In this document: positions 22,801-36,700 of the stretch, piece after piece
How positions within the stretch are numbered: position 1 is the first letter of the stretch
Layout: each line of letters starts with the position of its first letter
NCBI RefSeq assembly: GCF_937616625.2
Contig: NC_065571.1
Coordinates: 32,697,879 to 32,761,878 of the forward strand
DNA from: Mercurialis annua
Lineage: Eukaryota > Streptophyta > Magnoliopsida > Malpighiales > Euphorbiaceae
Length of the DNA stretch: 64,000 bases
Direction of reading: 5' to 3'
Notes under the pieces: model-generated
Seen by the model: only the letters and a program-made list of their open reading frames with translations
What the model was told of the DNA's origin: nothing
The model's database searches: none
Position numbers and translations under genes: made by a program

Positions 22801-24341
22801 AACAAATCCAAGTGTTTCACCTTTTTGTGATTTAAGCCAAACGTTTGCAAACGTTACGAAACAAATCCAAACGTTTCACCTTTTTAGCCACTTAAGCCAA
22901 ACGTTTACACACGTTAAGAAACAAATCCAAGTGTTTCACCTATTTAGCGACTTAAGCCAAACGTTTACAAACGTTAAGAAACAAATCCAAGCGTTTCACC
23001 TTTTTAGCAATTTAAGCCAAACTATTACAAACGTTGCGAAACAAATCCAAATGTTTCACCTTTTTAGCGATTTAAGCCAAATGCATATAAATGTTACGAA
23101 ACAAATCCAAACATTTCACCTTTTTACGATTTAAGCCATATGTTTACAAACATTACGATTTAAGCCAAAATGTTTATAAACGTTGCAAAACGAATCGAAA
23201 CGTTTCAATTTTTAGCAATTTAAGCCAAACATTTACAAACATTACTAACAAAACCGAACGTTTAAAACGTTACGAAACAAATCCAAACGTTTTACATTTT
23301 TAGCGATTTAAGCCAAACGTTTTACAAACGTTTTACAAACGTTACTAAACAAATCCAAACGTTTTACCTTTTTAACAATTTAAGCCTAACGTTTACAAAC
23401 ATTACAAAACAAATCCAAATGTTTCACCTTATTAGCGATTTAAGCCAATCGTTTACAAACGTTACAAAACAAATCCAAAGGTTTAACCTATTTAGCGATT
23501 TAAGCCAAACGTTTACAAACGATACGAAACAAATCCAAACGTTTCACATATATAACTATTTAAGCCAAACGTTTACAAACCTTACGAAACAACACCAAAC
23601 GTTTCCCCTTTTTAGCGAATTAAGCCAAACGTTTATAAACGTTACAAAATAAATGCAAAAGTTTCACATGTTTAGCCATTTAAACCAAACATTTACAAAC
23701 GTTACAAAACAAATCCAAACGTTTCCCCATTTTAGCGATTTAAGCAAAATGTTTACAAACATTACGAAACAAATCCAAACCTTTCACATTTTTAGCGATT
23801 TAAGCCAAACATTTACAAAGGTTACAAAACAAAACCAAATGTTTCACCTTTTTAGGGATTTAAGCCAAACGTTTACAAACGATACGAAACAAATCCAAAA
23901 GCTTCACCTTTTTAGCGAATTAAGCCAAACGTTTACAAACGTTACGAAACAAATCTAAACGTTTCTTCTATTTAACGATTTAAGCCAAACGTTTACAAAT
24001 GTAACGAAACAAAACCAAACGTATAACAAGTTCCGAAACAAATCCAAATATTCCACCTTTTTAGCAATTTAAGCCAAACGTTTACAAACGTTGCGAAACA
24101 AATCCAAACGTTTAGCGATTGAAGCCAAGCGTTTCACCTTTTTAACGATTTAAGCGACACGTTTATAAAGAAATCTAAACATTTCTTCTTTTTAACGATT
24201 TAAGCCAAACGTTTACAAACGTTACGATACAAAACCAAACGTCTAAAACGTTATGAAACAAATCCGAGCGTTTCAACTTTTTAGCAATTTAATCCAGACG
24301 TTTCACATTTTTAGCAATTTAAGCCAAACATTTACAAACGT

Positions 24342-25028
24342 TAATGTTTTGGCTGAAATCGCTAAAAAGGTGAAACATTTGGATTTGTTTTGTAACGTTT
24401 GTAAATGTTGGCCTTAAATCGCTAAAAAGATGAAACGCTTGGTTTTGTTTCGTAACGTTTTATACGTTTGGTTTTGTATCGTAACGTTTGTAAATGTTTG
24501 GCTTAAATCTTTAAAAAGAAGAAATATTTAGAGTTCTTTAGAAACGTGTGGCTTAAATCGTTAAAAAGGTGAAACACTTGGCTTCAATCGCTAAACATTT
24601 GGATTTGTTTCGTAACGTTTGTAAACGTTTGACTTAAATCGTTAAAAAGGCAAAACGTTTGGATTTGTTTCGTAACGATTGTAAATTTTTGGCTTAAATC
24701 GATAAAAAGGTGAAACGTTTGGATTTATTTCGTAACGTTTGTAAATGTTTGGCTTAAATCGCTAAAAAGGTGATACGTTTGGTTTTGTTTCGTAATATCT
24801 GTAAACATTTGGATTAAATCGCTAAAAAGGTGAAACGTTTCGTTTTATTTCATACCTTTGTAAACGTATGGCTTAAATCGCTAAAATGGGGAAACGTTTG
24901 GATTTGTTTCGTAGCGTGTTTGTTTGGCTTAAATCGCTAAAAAGGTGAAACGTTTGGATTTGTTTCGTAACATTTATAAACGTTCAGATTAAATTGCTAA
25001 AAACGTGAAACGCTTGGATTTGTTTCGA
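24342..25028 (-). repeat. Inverted satellite block 1
   Basis: About 690 bases in which the satellite reads as its reverse complement (GGCTTAAATCGCTAAAAAGG). The left joint is a near-palindrome around AAACGTTAATGTTTTGG; the right joint is near TTTCGAACATTTAC. Confidence 0.85.
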
Positions 25029-27510
25029 ACATTTACAAACTTTACGAAACAAAACCAAACATTTACAAACGTTACTAAGCAAATCCAAACGTTTCACCTT
25101 TTTAGCGATTTAAGCCAAACGTTTACAAAGGTATCGAAACAAATCCAAGTGTTTCACCTTTTTAGGAATTTAAGCCAAACGTTTATAAACGTTACGAAAC
25201 AAATCCAAACGTTTCACCTTTTTAGTGATTGAAGTCAAACGTTTACAAACGTTACGAAATAAATCCAAATGTTTACAAACGTTACGAAACAAATGCAAAC
25301 CTTTTACATTTTAGCAATTTAATTCGTTTACAAACGCTAGGAAACAAAACAAAACGTTTGACCTGTTTAGCGATTTATGCCAGACGTTTACAAACGTTAC
25401 GAAACAAATCCAAACGTTTCTTTATTTTAGCGATTTAAGCCACACGTTTAAAACAATACGAAACAAATCCAAACGTTTCCCCTTCTTAGCGATTTAAGCC
25501 AAACGTTTACAAATGTTACGAAACAAATCCAAGCCAAACATTTTCAAACTTTACGAAACAAATCCAAACGTTTACAAACTTGACGAAACTAATCCAAACG
25601 TTTCCCCAATTAAGCGATTTAAGCCAAAATTTTCCAAACGTTACGAAATAAATTCAAACGTTTCACCTAATTAGCAATTTAAAACAAATATTTAAATTAA
25701 AGCCAAACATTCACCTTTTTAGCGATTTAAGGCAAACGTTTAAAAATTTACGAAACAAAACCAAACGTGTCAAACGTTACGAAACAAATCCAATCGCTTA
25801 TCTTTAAGTCTTTTATAACGTTTGGTTTTGTTTCGTAACGTTTGTAAACAAAACAAAAACAAACGTTTCACATTTTTAGCGATTTATGCCGAACATTTAC
25901 AAACGTTACAAAATAAAACCAAACGTTTCACATTGTTAGCAATTTAAGCCAAACATTAGCAAACCTTACAAAACAAATCCAAACATTTCACCTTTTTAGA
26001 AATTTAAGCCAAACATTTACAAACTATACGAAACAAATCCAAACATTACACCTTTTTAGTAATTTTATTCAAACATATACAAACGTTATAAACAAAATTA
26101 CGAAACAAATCCAAATGTTTCATTTTTTTAGCAATTTAAGCCAAACATTAACAAATTTTACGGAAAAAAACCAAACGTTTCCCCTTTTTAGCAATTTAAG
26201 CCAAACGTTTACAAACGTTGCGAAACAAATCCAAATGTTTCCCCTTTGTAATGATTTAAGCCAAACGTTTACAAACGTTACGAAACAAAACCAAACGTTA
26301 CATCTTTTTAGCGATTTAACCCAAACGTTTACAACCGTTATAAAACAAGACCAAACGTTTACAAACGTTACGAAACAAATCCAAGCGTTTAACGTTTTTA
26401 GCAATTTAAGTCAAACGTTTACAAACGTTACGAAACAAATCCAATTGTTTCACCTTTTTAGCTATTTAAGCCAAACGTTTACAAACGTTACGAAATAAAT
26501 CCAAACGTTATACCTTTATAGAAATATAAGCCAAATGTCTACAAACATTACGAAACAAATCCAAACGTTTCACATTTCTAGCGATTTAAGCCAAACATTT
26601 CCAAACGTAAAAAAAAACAAACATTTCCCCTTTTAGTGATTTAAGCCAAACATTTAAAACATTACGAAACAATTTTAAACATTTCACCTTTTTAGCGATT
26701 TAAGCCAAACGTTTACTAACATTATGAAACAAATCCAAGCGTTTCACATTTTTAGCAATTTAAGCTAGACGTTTACAAACGTTACGCAACAAAACATAAC
26801 GCTTCCAAGCGTTACGAAATAGATCCAAGCGTTTCACCTTTTCAGCAATTTTAGCCAAACGTTTATAAACGTTACAAAACAAATCCAAACGTTTTACCTT
26901 TTTAGTGATTTAAGCCAAACGTTTACAAACGCTACGAAACAAATCTAAACGTTTCACCTTTTTAGCGATTGAACACAAACGTTTACAAGGGTTACGAAAT
27001 AAATCCAAACTTTTAACCTTTTAGCGATTTAAGCCAAACGTTTAAAACATTACGAAACAAATCAAAACGTTTCACCTTTTTAGCGATTTAAGCCAAACGT
27101 TTACAAACGTTATGAAACAAATCCAAGCATTTCACATTTTTAGCAATTTAAGCTAGACGTTTACAAACGTTACGCAACGAAACATAACGCTTCCAAGCGT
27201 TACGAAACAAATCCAAGCGTTTCACCTTTTTAGCAATTTAAGCCAAACGTTTATAAACGTTAGAAAACAAATCCAAACGTTTCACCTTTTTAGCGATTTA
27301 AGCCAAACATTAACAAACGTTACAAAACAAATCCAAACGTTTCACCTTTTTAGCGATTTCAGCCAAACGTTTACAAACGTTACGAAACAAATCGAAACGT
27401 TTCTCCTTTTTAGCGATTTAAGCCAAAACGTTTGCAAACGTTACGAAACAAATCCAAATGTTTTACCTTTTTAGCGATTTAAGCCAAACATTTACAAAGG
27501 TTATGAAACA

Positions 27511-27930
27511 AAATGCTTGGCTTAAATTGCTAAAATGGGGAAACGTTTGGATTGGATTTGTTTCGTAATGTTTGTAAACATTTGGCTTAAATCGCAAAAA
27601 TTGTGAAACGTTTGGTTTTGTTCTGTAGCGTTTGTAAATGTTTAGCTTAAATTACTTAAAAGGTGAAATGCCTGGATTTGTTTCGTATCGTTTGTAAACA
27701 TTTGGCGTAAATCGCAAAAAAGGTGAAACATTTGGATTTGTTTCGTAACGTTCGTAAACGTTTGTCTTTGTTTCGTAACGTTTGTAAACGTTTGTCCTTG
27801 TTTCGTTACTTTTGTAAACGTTTAAGTTAAATCGCTAAAATGGGGTTTGCCTTTGTTTCATAACCTTGTAAACATTTGGCTTAAATTGCTAAAAAGGTGA
27901 AACGTTTGGATTTTTTTCGTAACGTTTGTA
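27511..27930 (-). repeat. Inverted satellite block 2
   Basis: About 420 bases of reverse-oriented units. The right joint reads TTTGTAAATGTTTCACC, so the switch falls inside an AAA-TG-TTT variant of the palindromic motif. The block is copied at 30,665-31,068. Confidence 0.8.
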
Positions 27931-30664
27931 AATGTTTCACCTATTTTGCGATTTAAGCCGAACGTTTACAAACGTTACGAAAAAAAACCAAACTTTTCAC
28001 CTTTTTAGCGATTTAAGCCAAACATTTACAAACGTTACAAAACAAGTCCAAACGTTTCGCCTATTTAGCAATTTAAGCCAAACATTTACAAACGTTACGA
28101 AACAAATCCAACCGTTTTACCTTTTAGCAATTTAAGCCAAACGTGTACAAACGTTACCAAAAAAAATCCAAACGTTTCACCTTTTTAGCAATTTAAACCA
28201 AACATTTACAAATGTAAAGAAACAAATCCAAACGTTTAACCTTTTTAGAAATTTAAGTCAAACGTTTACAAACGTTACAAACAAAATTGCGAAACAAATC
28301 CAAATGTTTTATCTTTTTAGCAATTTAAGCCAAACGTTTACAAAAGTTACGAAACAAAACCTAGCGTTTCGCCTTTTTTGAAATTTAAGCCAAACGTTTA
28401 CAAACGTTATGAAACAAATCCAAACGTTTCACCTTTATAGCGATTTAAGCCAAACGTTTACAAATGTTACGTTACAAATCCAAACGTTTCCCCTTTTTAG
28501 CAATTTAAGCCAAACGTTTACAAAGATTACGAAACAAATCCAAAAATTTCACCTTTTTAGCGATTGAAGCGAAGCGTTTCACCTTTTTAGCGATTTAAGT
28601 CAAACGTTTACAAACTTTACGAAATAAAACCAAACGTTTCACCTTTTTAGCAATTTAAGCCAAATGTTTACAAGCGTTTATAAATGGCCAAACGTTTACA
28701 AACGTTTATAAATGGCCAAACGTTTACAAACGTTTATAAATGGCCAAATGTTTACAAACATTATAAAACAAATCTAAACGTTTCCCTTTTTTAGCGATTT
28801 AAGCCAAATATTATGAAATAAAAACAAACGTTACACCTTTTTAGCCATTTAAGCCAACCGTTTACAAACGTTTATAAATGGCCAAACATTTACAAACGTT
28901 AAGAAGCAAATCCAAATGTTTCGCCTTTTTAGCTATTTAAGCCAAACGTTTACAAACGTTACTAAAGAAAACCAAACGTTTAAAACGTTACGAAACAAAA
29001 CCAAACGTTTCACCTTTTTAGCAATTTAAGCCAAACGTTTACAAACGTTATAAAACAAGACCAAACGTTTAAAAACATTACTAAACAAATCCAAGCATTT
29101 AACCTTTTTAGCAATTTAAGCCAAAAGTTTACAAACATTACGAAACAAATCTAAATGTTTCACCTGTTTAGCAATTTAAGCCAGATGTTACGAAACAAAT
29201 CCAAACGTTTCACATTTTTTAGTGATTTAAGCAAAACATTTAAAAACGTTGCGAAATAAATCAAACGTTTCACCTTTTTAGCTATTTAAGCCAAATGTTT
29301 ACAAACGTTACGAAACAAATCCAAACTTTTCACCTTTATAGCTATTTAAGCCAGACGTTTACAAACGTTACGAAACAAATCCAAACTTTCACCTTTTTAG
29401 ACAATTTAATCTAAACGTTTACAAACGTTAGGAAACAAATCCAAACGTTTTACCTTTTTAGCAATTTAGCCAAATGTTACAAAACAAATCCAAACGTTAC
29501 ACATTTTTAGCGATTTAAACCAAACGCTACAAACGTTACGAAACAAACTCAAACATTTCACCTTTTTAGCAATATAAATTAAACGTTTACAAACGTTACG
29601 AAACGAATCCAAACGTTTCACCTTTTTAGCTATTTAAGCCAAACATTTACAAACGTTACGAAACAAATCCAAACCTTTCACCATTTTAGCGATTTAAGCC
29701 AAACGTTTACAAACGTTACGAAACAAATCCAAGCATTTCACCTTTTTAGCAATTTATGCCAAACATTTACAAACGTTTCGAAACAAATCCAAATGTTTCA
29801 CCTTTTTAGCGATTTAAGCCAAATGTTTCACCTTAGTATCTATATAAGCCAAACGTTTACAAACATTACAAAACAAAACCAAATGTTTACAAACGTTACA
29901 AAAAAATTCAAACGTTTCACCTTTTTAGCAATTTAAGCCAAACGTTTATAAACGTTACGAAACAAATCCAAACGTTTCACCTTTTAGCGATTTAAGCCAA
30001 ACGTTAACAATCGTTACAAAACAAATCGAAACGTTTCACCTCTTTAGCGATTTAAGCAAAACGTTTACAAAGGTTATGAAACAAAACCAAACGTTTTACC
30101 TTCTTAGCGATTTAAGCCAATCGTTTATAAACGTTGCGAAACAAATTCAAATGTTTCACATTTTCAGCGATTTAAGCCAAACGTTTACCAACGTTACAAA
30201 ACAAATCCAAACGTTTCCCCATTTTAGCAATTTAAGCCAAATGTTTACAAATGTTACGAGACAAATCTAAAAGTTTCACATTTTTAGCGATTTAAGCCAA
30301 ACATTTACATACGTTACAAAACAAAACCAAACGTTTCACCTTTTTAGCGATTTAAGCCAAACTTTTACAAATGTTTCGAAACAAATCCAAGTGTTTCACC
30401 TTTTTAGCGATTTAAGCCAAATGTTTACAAACGTTTCGAAACAAACCCAAACATTTCACATTTTCAGCTATTTAAGCCAAACATTTACAAACATTACAAA
30501 ACAAATCCAAAAATTGACCCATTTTAGCGATTTAAGCCAAACATTTAAAACGGTACGAAATAAATCCTAACGTTTCTAGCGATTTAAGCCGAACGTTTGC
30601 AAACGTTACGAAACAAATATAAATGTTTCACCTTTTTATCAATTTAAGCCAAACGTTTACAAAG

Positions 30665-31068
30665 GTTATGTAACAAAATGTTTGGTTTAAATTGCTAAAA
30701 TGAGGAAACGTTTGGATTGTATTTGTATCGTAATGTTTGTAAACATTTGGCTTAAATCGCGAAAAATGTGAAACGTTTGGTTTTGTTCCGTAAGGTTTGT
30801 AAATTTTTAGCTTAAATTGCTAAAAAGGTGAAATGCTTGGATTTGTTTCGTATCGTTTGTAAACATTTAGCGTAAATCGCAAAAAAGGTGAAACGTTTGG
30901 ATTTGTTTCGTAACGTTTGTATACGTTTATCTTTATTTCGTAACGTTTGTAAACATTTGGCTTAAATCGCAAAATGGGGAAACGTTTGGCTTTGTTTCAT
31001 AACCTTGTAAACATTTGGCTTAAATTTCTAAAAAGGTGAAACGTTTGGATTTGTTTCGTAACGTTTGT
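30665..31068 (-). repeat. Inverted satellite block 3, copy of block 2
   Basis: Same order of units and same right joint as 27,511-27,930, with scattered substitutions. The forward units that follow (to about 32,060) also match those after block 2, including the rare ATAAATGGCC word at 28,680-28,745 and 31,761-31,770. A stretch of roughly 1.5 kb was duplicated. Confidence 0.75.
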
Positions 31069-33623
31069 AAATGTTTCACCTATTTTGCGATATAAGCCGA
31101 ACGTTTACAAAGGTTACGAAACAAAACCAAATGTTTCACCTTTTTAGCGATTTAAGCCAAACATTTACAAACGTTACAAAACAAGTCCAAACATTTCATT
31201 TATTTACCAATTTAAGCCAAACATTTACAGACGTTATGAAACAAATCCAACCGTTTTATCTTTTTAGTCATTTATGCCAAACGTTTACAAACGTTACCAA
31301 CAAAAATCCAAACGTTTTACCTTTTTAGCAATTTAATCCAAACATTTTAAAATGTTACAAAACAAATCCAAACGTTTAACCTTTTTAGAAATTTAAGTCA
31401 AACGTTTACAAACGTTACAAACAAAATTGCGAAAGAAATCCAAACGTTTTACCTTTTTAGCAATTTAAGCCAAACGTTTACAAACGTTACGAAACAAAAA
31501 CCAAACGTGTCGCCTTTTTAGCAATTTATGACCAACGTTTACAAATGTTATGAAACAAGTCCAAACGTTTCCCCTTCATTGCGATTTAAGCCAAACGTTT
31601 ACAAATGTTACGTTATAAATCCAAACGTTTCACCTTTTTAGCGATTGAAGCCAAGCGTCTCACCTTTTTAGCGATTTAAGTCAAATGTTTACAAACGTTA
31701 CGAAATAAAACCAAACGTTTCACCTTTTTAGCAATTTAAGCCAAACGTTTACAAACGTTTATAAATGGCCAAACGTTCACAAATGGCCAAACGTTTACAA
31801 ACATTATATAACAAATCTAAACGTTTCACCTTTTTAGCGATTTAAGCCAAATATTAAGAAATAAAAACAAACGTTTCACCTTTTTAGCCATTTAAGCCAA
31901 CCGTTTACAAACGTTTATAAATGGACAAACATTTACAAACGTTAAGAAACAAATCCAAGTGTTTCGCCTTTTTAGCAATTTAAGCCAAACGTTTACAAAC
32001 GTTATAAAACAAGACGAAACGTTTACAAACATTACTAAACAAATCCAAGCATTTACCTTTTTAGCAATTTAAGCCAAACGTTTACAAACATTACGAAACA
32101 AATCCAAACGTTTCACCTTTTTAGCAATTTAAGCCAAACGCTTACAAACGTTACGAAACAAATGCACACGTTTTAACTTTTTAGCAATTTAAGCTAGACG
32201 TTACGAAACAAATCCAAACGTTTCACATTTTTAGCGATTTAAGTCAAACATTTACAAACGTTGCGAAACAAATTCAAATGTTTCACCTTTTTAGCGATTT
32301 AAGCCAAACCTTTACAAACGTTACGAAACAAATCCAAACGTTTCACCTTTTTAGCTATTGTCACGACCCAAATTATTGAGCCGAGACCGGCGCTAGGGAA
32401 TGGGAGTGGTAGCTCCGAAACCTGTAGCAAGCCTAAAATCACTAACAATGTTTCCCAAATAAAAGCATAATATACTATATATTAAAACATTTTCAGGAAA
32501 TTTTTTTTTGATATTACATTTATAAATATTAAAATATCACATCAGAGTTTACAATGAAAATCTGATATTTAAAACCAATTCACAAAACCTTCTATTGACG
32601 CATACTGACTACTGCAGCTCTACGAATTCATACTTGTGCAAGTCCAACGACTTCTGGCACAATGGAGATGGTTTGTCTGATCCGACTCTGTCTACCTGCA
32701 AACATCAGAGTGAGGGGTCAACATCACTATTTGGGAGTGAGTTTGCAAGTTACATATAGTATTATCAAAATATAGCGTCACACGCTTAATACGTATATAA
32801 CTTTATGATACAAGCAAACAATATAAATTTCAAAGTGTGACTCCACTCACTAGATACAGGGACTTCAGGCTACATCGTAGCCGAGTGCTCACTCGTATCG
32901 AAATCAAAGTGTGAGTCCAACCCACTAGTGGGCCCAGCCCACTAGATACGGGGTTTAGGTTACACCGTATGCATCAATATATTAAATCTTAATCTCAAAG
33001 TTAGGCACTCTAGACCGACTCACTAATGATCATGCAGCCTATTGACACCCAATAGGTAGTTTGTCTCTTCGGACCGCACACTAGATACTCATCTTCAAAA
33101 TAACGAATACGACAACATTCATATATTCAACTCACCAAAAATAACATCTTACACAAGCACGTTATTTCTATGCGATATATTGATAATAATGCTAATAAAG
33201 TATGAAAATAACTTTTATAATAATACGCAAAACTAAATCTGCCACTCACAGTGACCGCTTTCCGAATAATAATAATAATAAGATCCCATGAATGCGAGCT
33301 CCATGCGTCGTTTGATCCTCTAGCTATTCTATCTCATCGGTCTACTGGCTCGTCGATAAGTTAGTTTCTTATCCGAGTTACCTGTACGTTTAATTCTTAA
33401 ACGTGAAATTAGTATCAAAATCCTAAGTTATAAACTTAGGCTAACACGATCTTATTTCCAATATATCTCTTAATCACATTTCATTTTTTAAACGTCCTAG
33501 TTTATATTTTAAAATTTGACTGAAACACGATTGATTACGCGACTTGAAATTGTATGAAATCAAGTTTCCGCGTCGCGCCAGGGCCCCGAATGCCCAAATC
33601 GACGGTCCATGCTAACGAAGGAC

Positions 33624-33735
33624 TGTACGATCATGCAGTACGCTGCACGTTCGTGCAGTACGCTGCACGATCGTGCAGTACGCTGCACGATCGTGCAACA
33701 CATGCTGCACGATCGTGCAGCAGTCTGCATGATGT
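33624..33735. repeat. 20-bp palindromic tandem repeat in the solo LTR
   Basis: Three regular and several degenerate copies of GTACGCTGCACGATCGTGCA, whose core TGCACGATCGTGCA is a perfect 14-bp palindrome. It is GC-rich in AT-rich surroundings. At the corresponding place in element B (58,451-58,595) there is a different GC-rich palindromic repeat. Confidence 0.85.
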
Positions 33736-33740
33736 GAAGC

Positions 33741-33760
33741 CCCGGGGTTCAATCCCCGGG
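33741..33760 (+). other. Hairpin resembling a tRNA T-arm
   Basis: CCCGGGGTTCAATCCCCGGG folds into a perfect 7-bp stem and holds GGTTCAATCC, close to the RNA polymerase III B-box. No complete tRNA cloverleaf surrounds it. Confidence 0.5.
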
Positions 33761-36700
33761 CAATTCCGACGTGCTAAAACCTTCCAAATCCATTCCACAA
33801 CGTTTAACAATATCAAATATACGAGATTCAAGCTTAAAACGTCGAATTCGAATCGAAAATCGTTAAAACGATAAAACCGCTCGAAACCCTAAACCAAAAC
33901 ATCAAGCTTACCTTTATTTAATGCTCGTAATAGATAGAGAATTGAATTCTAAACGAATCGATATAAAGAACGCTCCATTTGGACGAGAAACGGCGAAACG
34001 GCGACGGATCGAATCGATCGCCGTTTTCCTTCTTCGTTGCTCCTGATCATTCCTTTTCTTTCCTTCTTCATAAGGAAACATTATATATATTTGTCAAAGG
34101 GTCATTTTAATCCCTCACTTCTTTAACTCAAACCATTTTTATTTTAAACTTTGTAATTTAACCGAACGGTTAATTGTTCTCTTTAACTCAATTACTTACG
34201 TATTATTTATATCCAATAAATAATACTAACCCAATATTTTTATTTTCCATCATTAATCTTCAAATTACTATTCTCGAAGCTTAATTGGCTAATTTACACT
34301 TTAGCCCTTAAACTTCACAAAAGTTGCAATTTAGCCCAAAACGCATCCGCGTCCAAATTTTAAAAGATCTCTGATTGACCCGAAACTTTTACCACATATA
34401 TATAAAACAATTCGCGGACCTTGGCGAAATAATTTTCACTTTCGGAATTTATATGGCTAAAGTACCATTTTAGTCCCTATACTTTAGAATTAAAATATAA
34501 TGTTAAATCTCTCGCAATAATCCTTTCGAATCCGTCCTGCTAAAATTTAATATTTATCTTAATTTCTCGGAAATCTTTCTGATATCGCCACTCTGGCGAC
34601 TTAACACTGGACACGTGGTCCAATTAAATACTTAAATATAAACCAAATGTTTACAAACGTTAGGAAACGAATTCAAACGTTTCACATTTTTAGCTATTTA
34701 AACCTAACGTTTACAAACGTTACGAAACAAATCCAAACCTTTCACCTATTAAGCAATTTAAGGAAAACGTTTACAAACGTTACGAAAAAAATCCAAGCAT
34801 TTCACCTTTTTAGCAATTTATGCCAAACGTTTACAAACGTTTCGAAACAAATCCAAATGTTTCACGTTTTTAGCGATTTAAGCCAAACGTTTCACCTTAG
34901 TATCTATATAAGACAAACGTTTACAAACATTACAAAACAAAACCAAACGTTTACAAACGTTACAATAAAAATCCAAGCGTTTCACATTTTTAGCAATTTA
35001 ACCAAACGTTACGAAACAAATCCAAACGTTTCACCTATTTAGCGATTTAAGCCAAACATTTACAAACGTTACAAAACAAATCCAAACATTTCACCTGTTT
35101 AGCGATTTGAGCCAAACGTATAAACGTTACGAAACAAAACGAAACGTTTCACATTTTTAGCGATTTTAGCCAAACGTTTACAAAAATTGCGAAACAAATC
35201 TAAATGTTTCACCTTTTTAGCGATTTAAGTCAAACGTTTAGAAACGTTACGTAACTAAACCAAACGTTTCAACTTTTAAGCTATTTAAGCCAAACGTATA
35301 AACGTTACGAAACAAAACCAAACGTTTACAAACGTTGCGAAACAAATCGAAATGTTTCACCTTTTTAGCGATTTAAACCAAATGTTTACAAAAGTTACGT
35401 AACAAAAACAAAACGTGTCACATGTTTAGCAATTTAAGCCAAACATTTACAAACGTTGCGAAACAAATTCAAAAGTTTCACCTTTTTAGCGATTTAAGCC
35501 AAACATGACAAACATTACGAACAAAACTAAACGTTTCACCTTATTAGCAATTTAAGCCAAACGTTTACAAATGTTGCGAAATAAAACAAACGTTTCCCCT
35601 TTTTAGCGATTTAAGCCGAACATTTATAAACGTTACACAAATAAACCAAACGCTTACAAACTTTACAAAACAAATCAAAGTGTTTCACCTTTTAGCAATT
35701 TAAGCCAAATGTTTACAAACGTTACGAAACAAATCCATACATTTCACATTTTTTGCTATTTAAGCCAAACGTTTACAAACATTACAAAACAAATCCAAAC
35801 ATTTCCAAACGTTTACAAACATTACAAAACAAATCCAAATGTTTCACCTTTTTAGCAATTTAAGCCAAACGTTTCCAAACGTTACGAAACAATTCCAAAT
35901 GTTTACCCATTTTAGCGATTTAAGCCAAAAGTTTACAAACGTTAGGAAACAAATCCAAACGTTTACAAACGTTACAAAACCAATCCAAAGGTTTCCAAAC
36001 GTTTACAAACGTTACGAAACAAAACCAAATGTTTCACATTTTTAGCAATTTAAGCCAAACGTTTACAAAGGTTATAAAACAAAGCTAAACATTTCACATT
36101 TTTAGCGATTTAAGCCAAACGTTTGGTTTTGTTTTGTAGCGTTTGTAAGTGTTTGGCTTAAATCGCTAAAAATGGTAAACGTTTGGATTTTTTTGTAATG
36201 TTTTAAACGTTTGGTTTTGTTTTGAAACGTTTGTAAATGTTTGGCTTAAATCGTAAAAAATGTGAAAGGTTTGGTTTTGTTCCGTAATGTTTCACATTTT
36301 TAGTGATTTAAGACAAATGTTTACAACCTTTATGGAACAAGACTAAACATTTCACTTTTTAGCAATTTAAGAAAGACGTTTACAAACGTTATGAAACAAA
36401 ACCAAACGTTTAAAACGTTAAGAAAAAAATCCAAACGTTTCACATTATTAGCGATTTAAGCCAACCGTTTGCAAACGTTACGGAAAAAAACCAAATGTTT
36501 CACCTTTTTAGCGATCTAAGCCAAACGTTTACAAACATTACAAAACAAATCCAAACATTTCACATTTTTAGCGATTTAAGCCAAACTTTTACAAACGTTA
36601 GAAAACAAATCCAAATGTTTCACCATTTTTGCAATTTAAGCCAAACGTTTACAAATGTTACGAAACAAAACCAAACATTTCCCCATTTTAGCAATTTAAG

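Larger units (their letters stand above)
19891..32358 (+). repeat. 60-bp satellite array, segment 1
   Basis: About 208 tandem copies of a 60-bp AT-rich unit (a near-consensus copy is at 27,361-27,420). Each unit has AAACGTTT, AAACGTTAC, ACGAAACAAATCC, a second AAACGTTT, CACCTTTTTAGCGATTTAA and GCC. There are five CG sites per unit, often seen as CA or TG. Most of the segment reads in this orientation; about 24,342-25,028, 27,511-27,930 and 30,665-31,068 are inverted. Because 60 is divisible by 3, open frames of 60 to 160 codons with a 20-residue period arise by chance. Nothing else is visible in this stretch. Confidence 0.95.
32359..34638 (-). mobile_element. Solo LTR of the element B subfamily, reverse orientation
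   Basis: Starts TGTCACGACCC, the reverse complement of the LTR end GGGTCGTGACA seen at 60,121-60,131. Homology to element B's LTR continues through the segment (for example CTATTGACACCCAATAG at 33,040-33,056 against 59,222-59,238). Its upstream end is lost: the last matching word is near GGACACGTGGTCCAATTA (34,608-34,625), and the final TATTACA is absent, so about 15 bases are deleted at the satellite joint. No primer site or internal sequence is present, so this is a solo LTR. A TATA box (minus strand) lies near 34,081-34,090. Confidence 0.85.

Noticed and set aside
33741..33760. A tRNA gene
   Set aside because: Only a T-arm-like hairpin is present; no acceptor, D-arm or anticodon arm can be placed around it.
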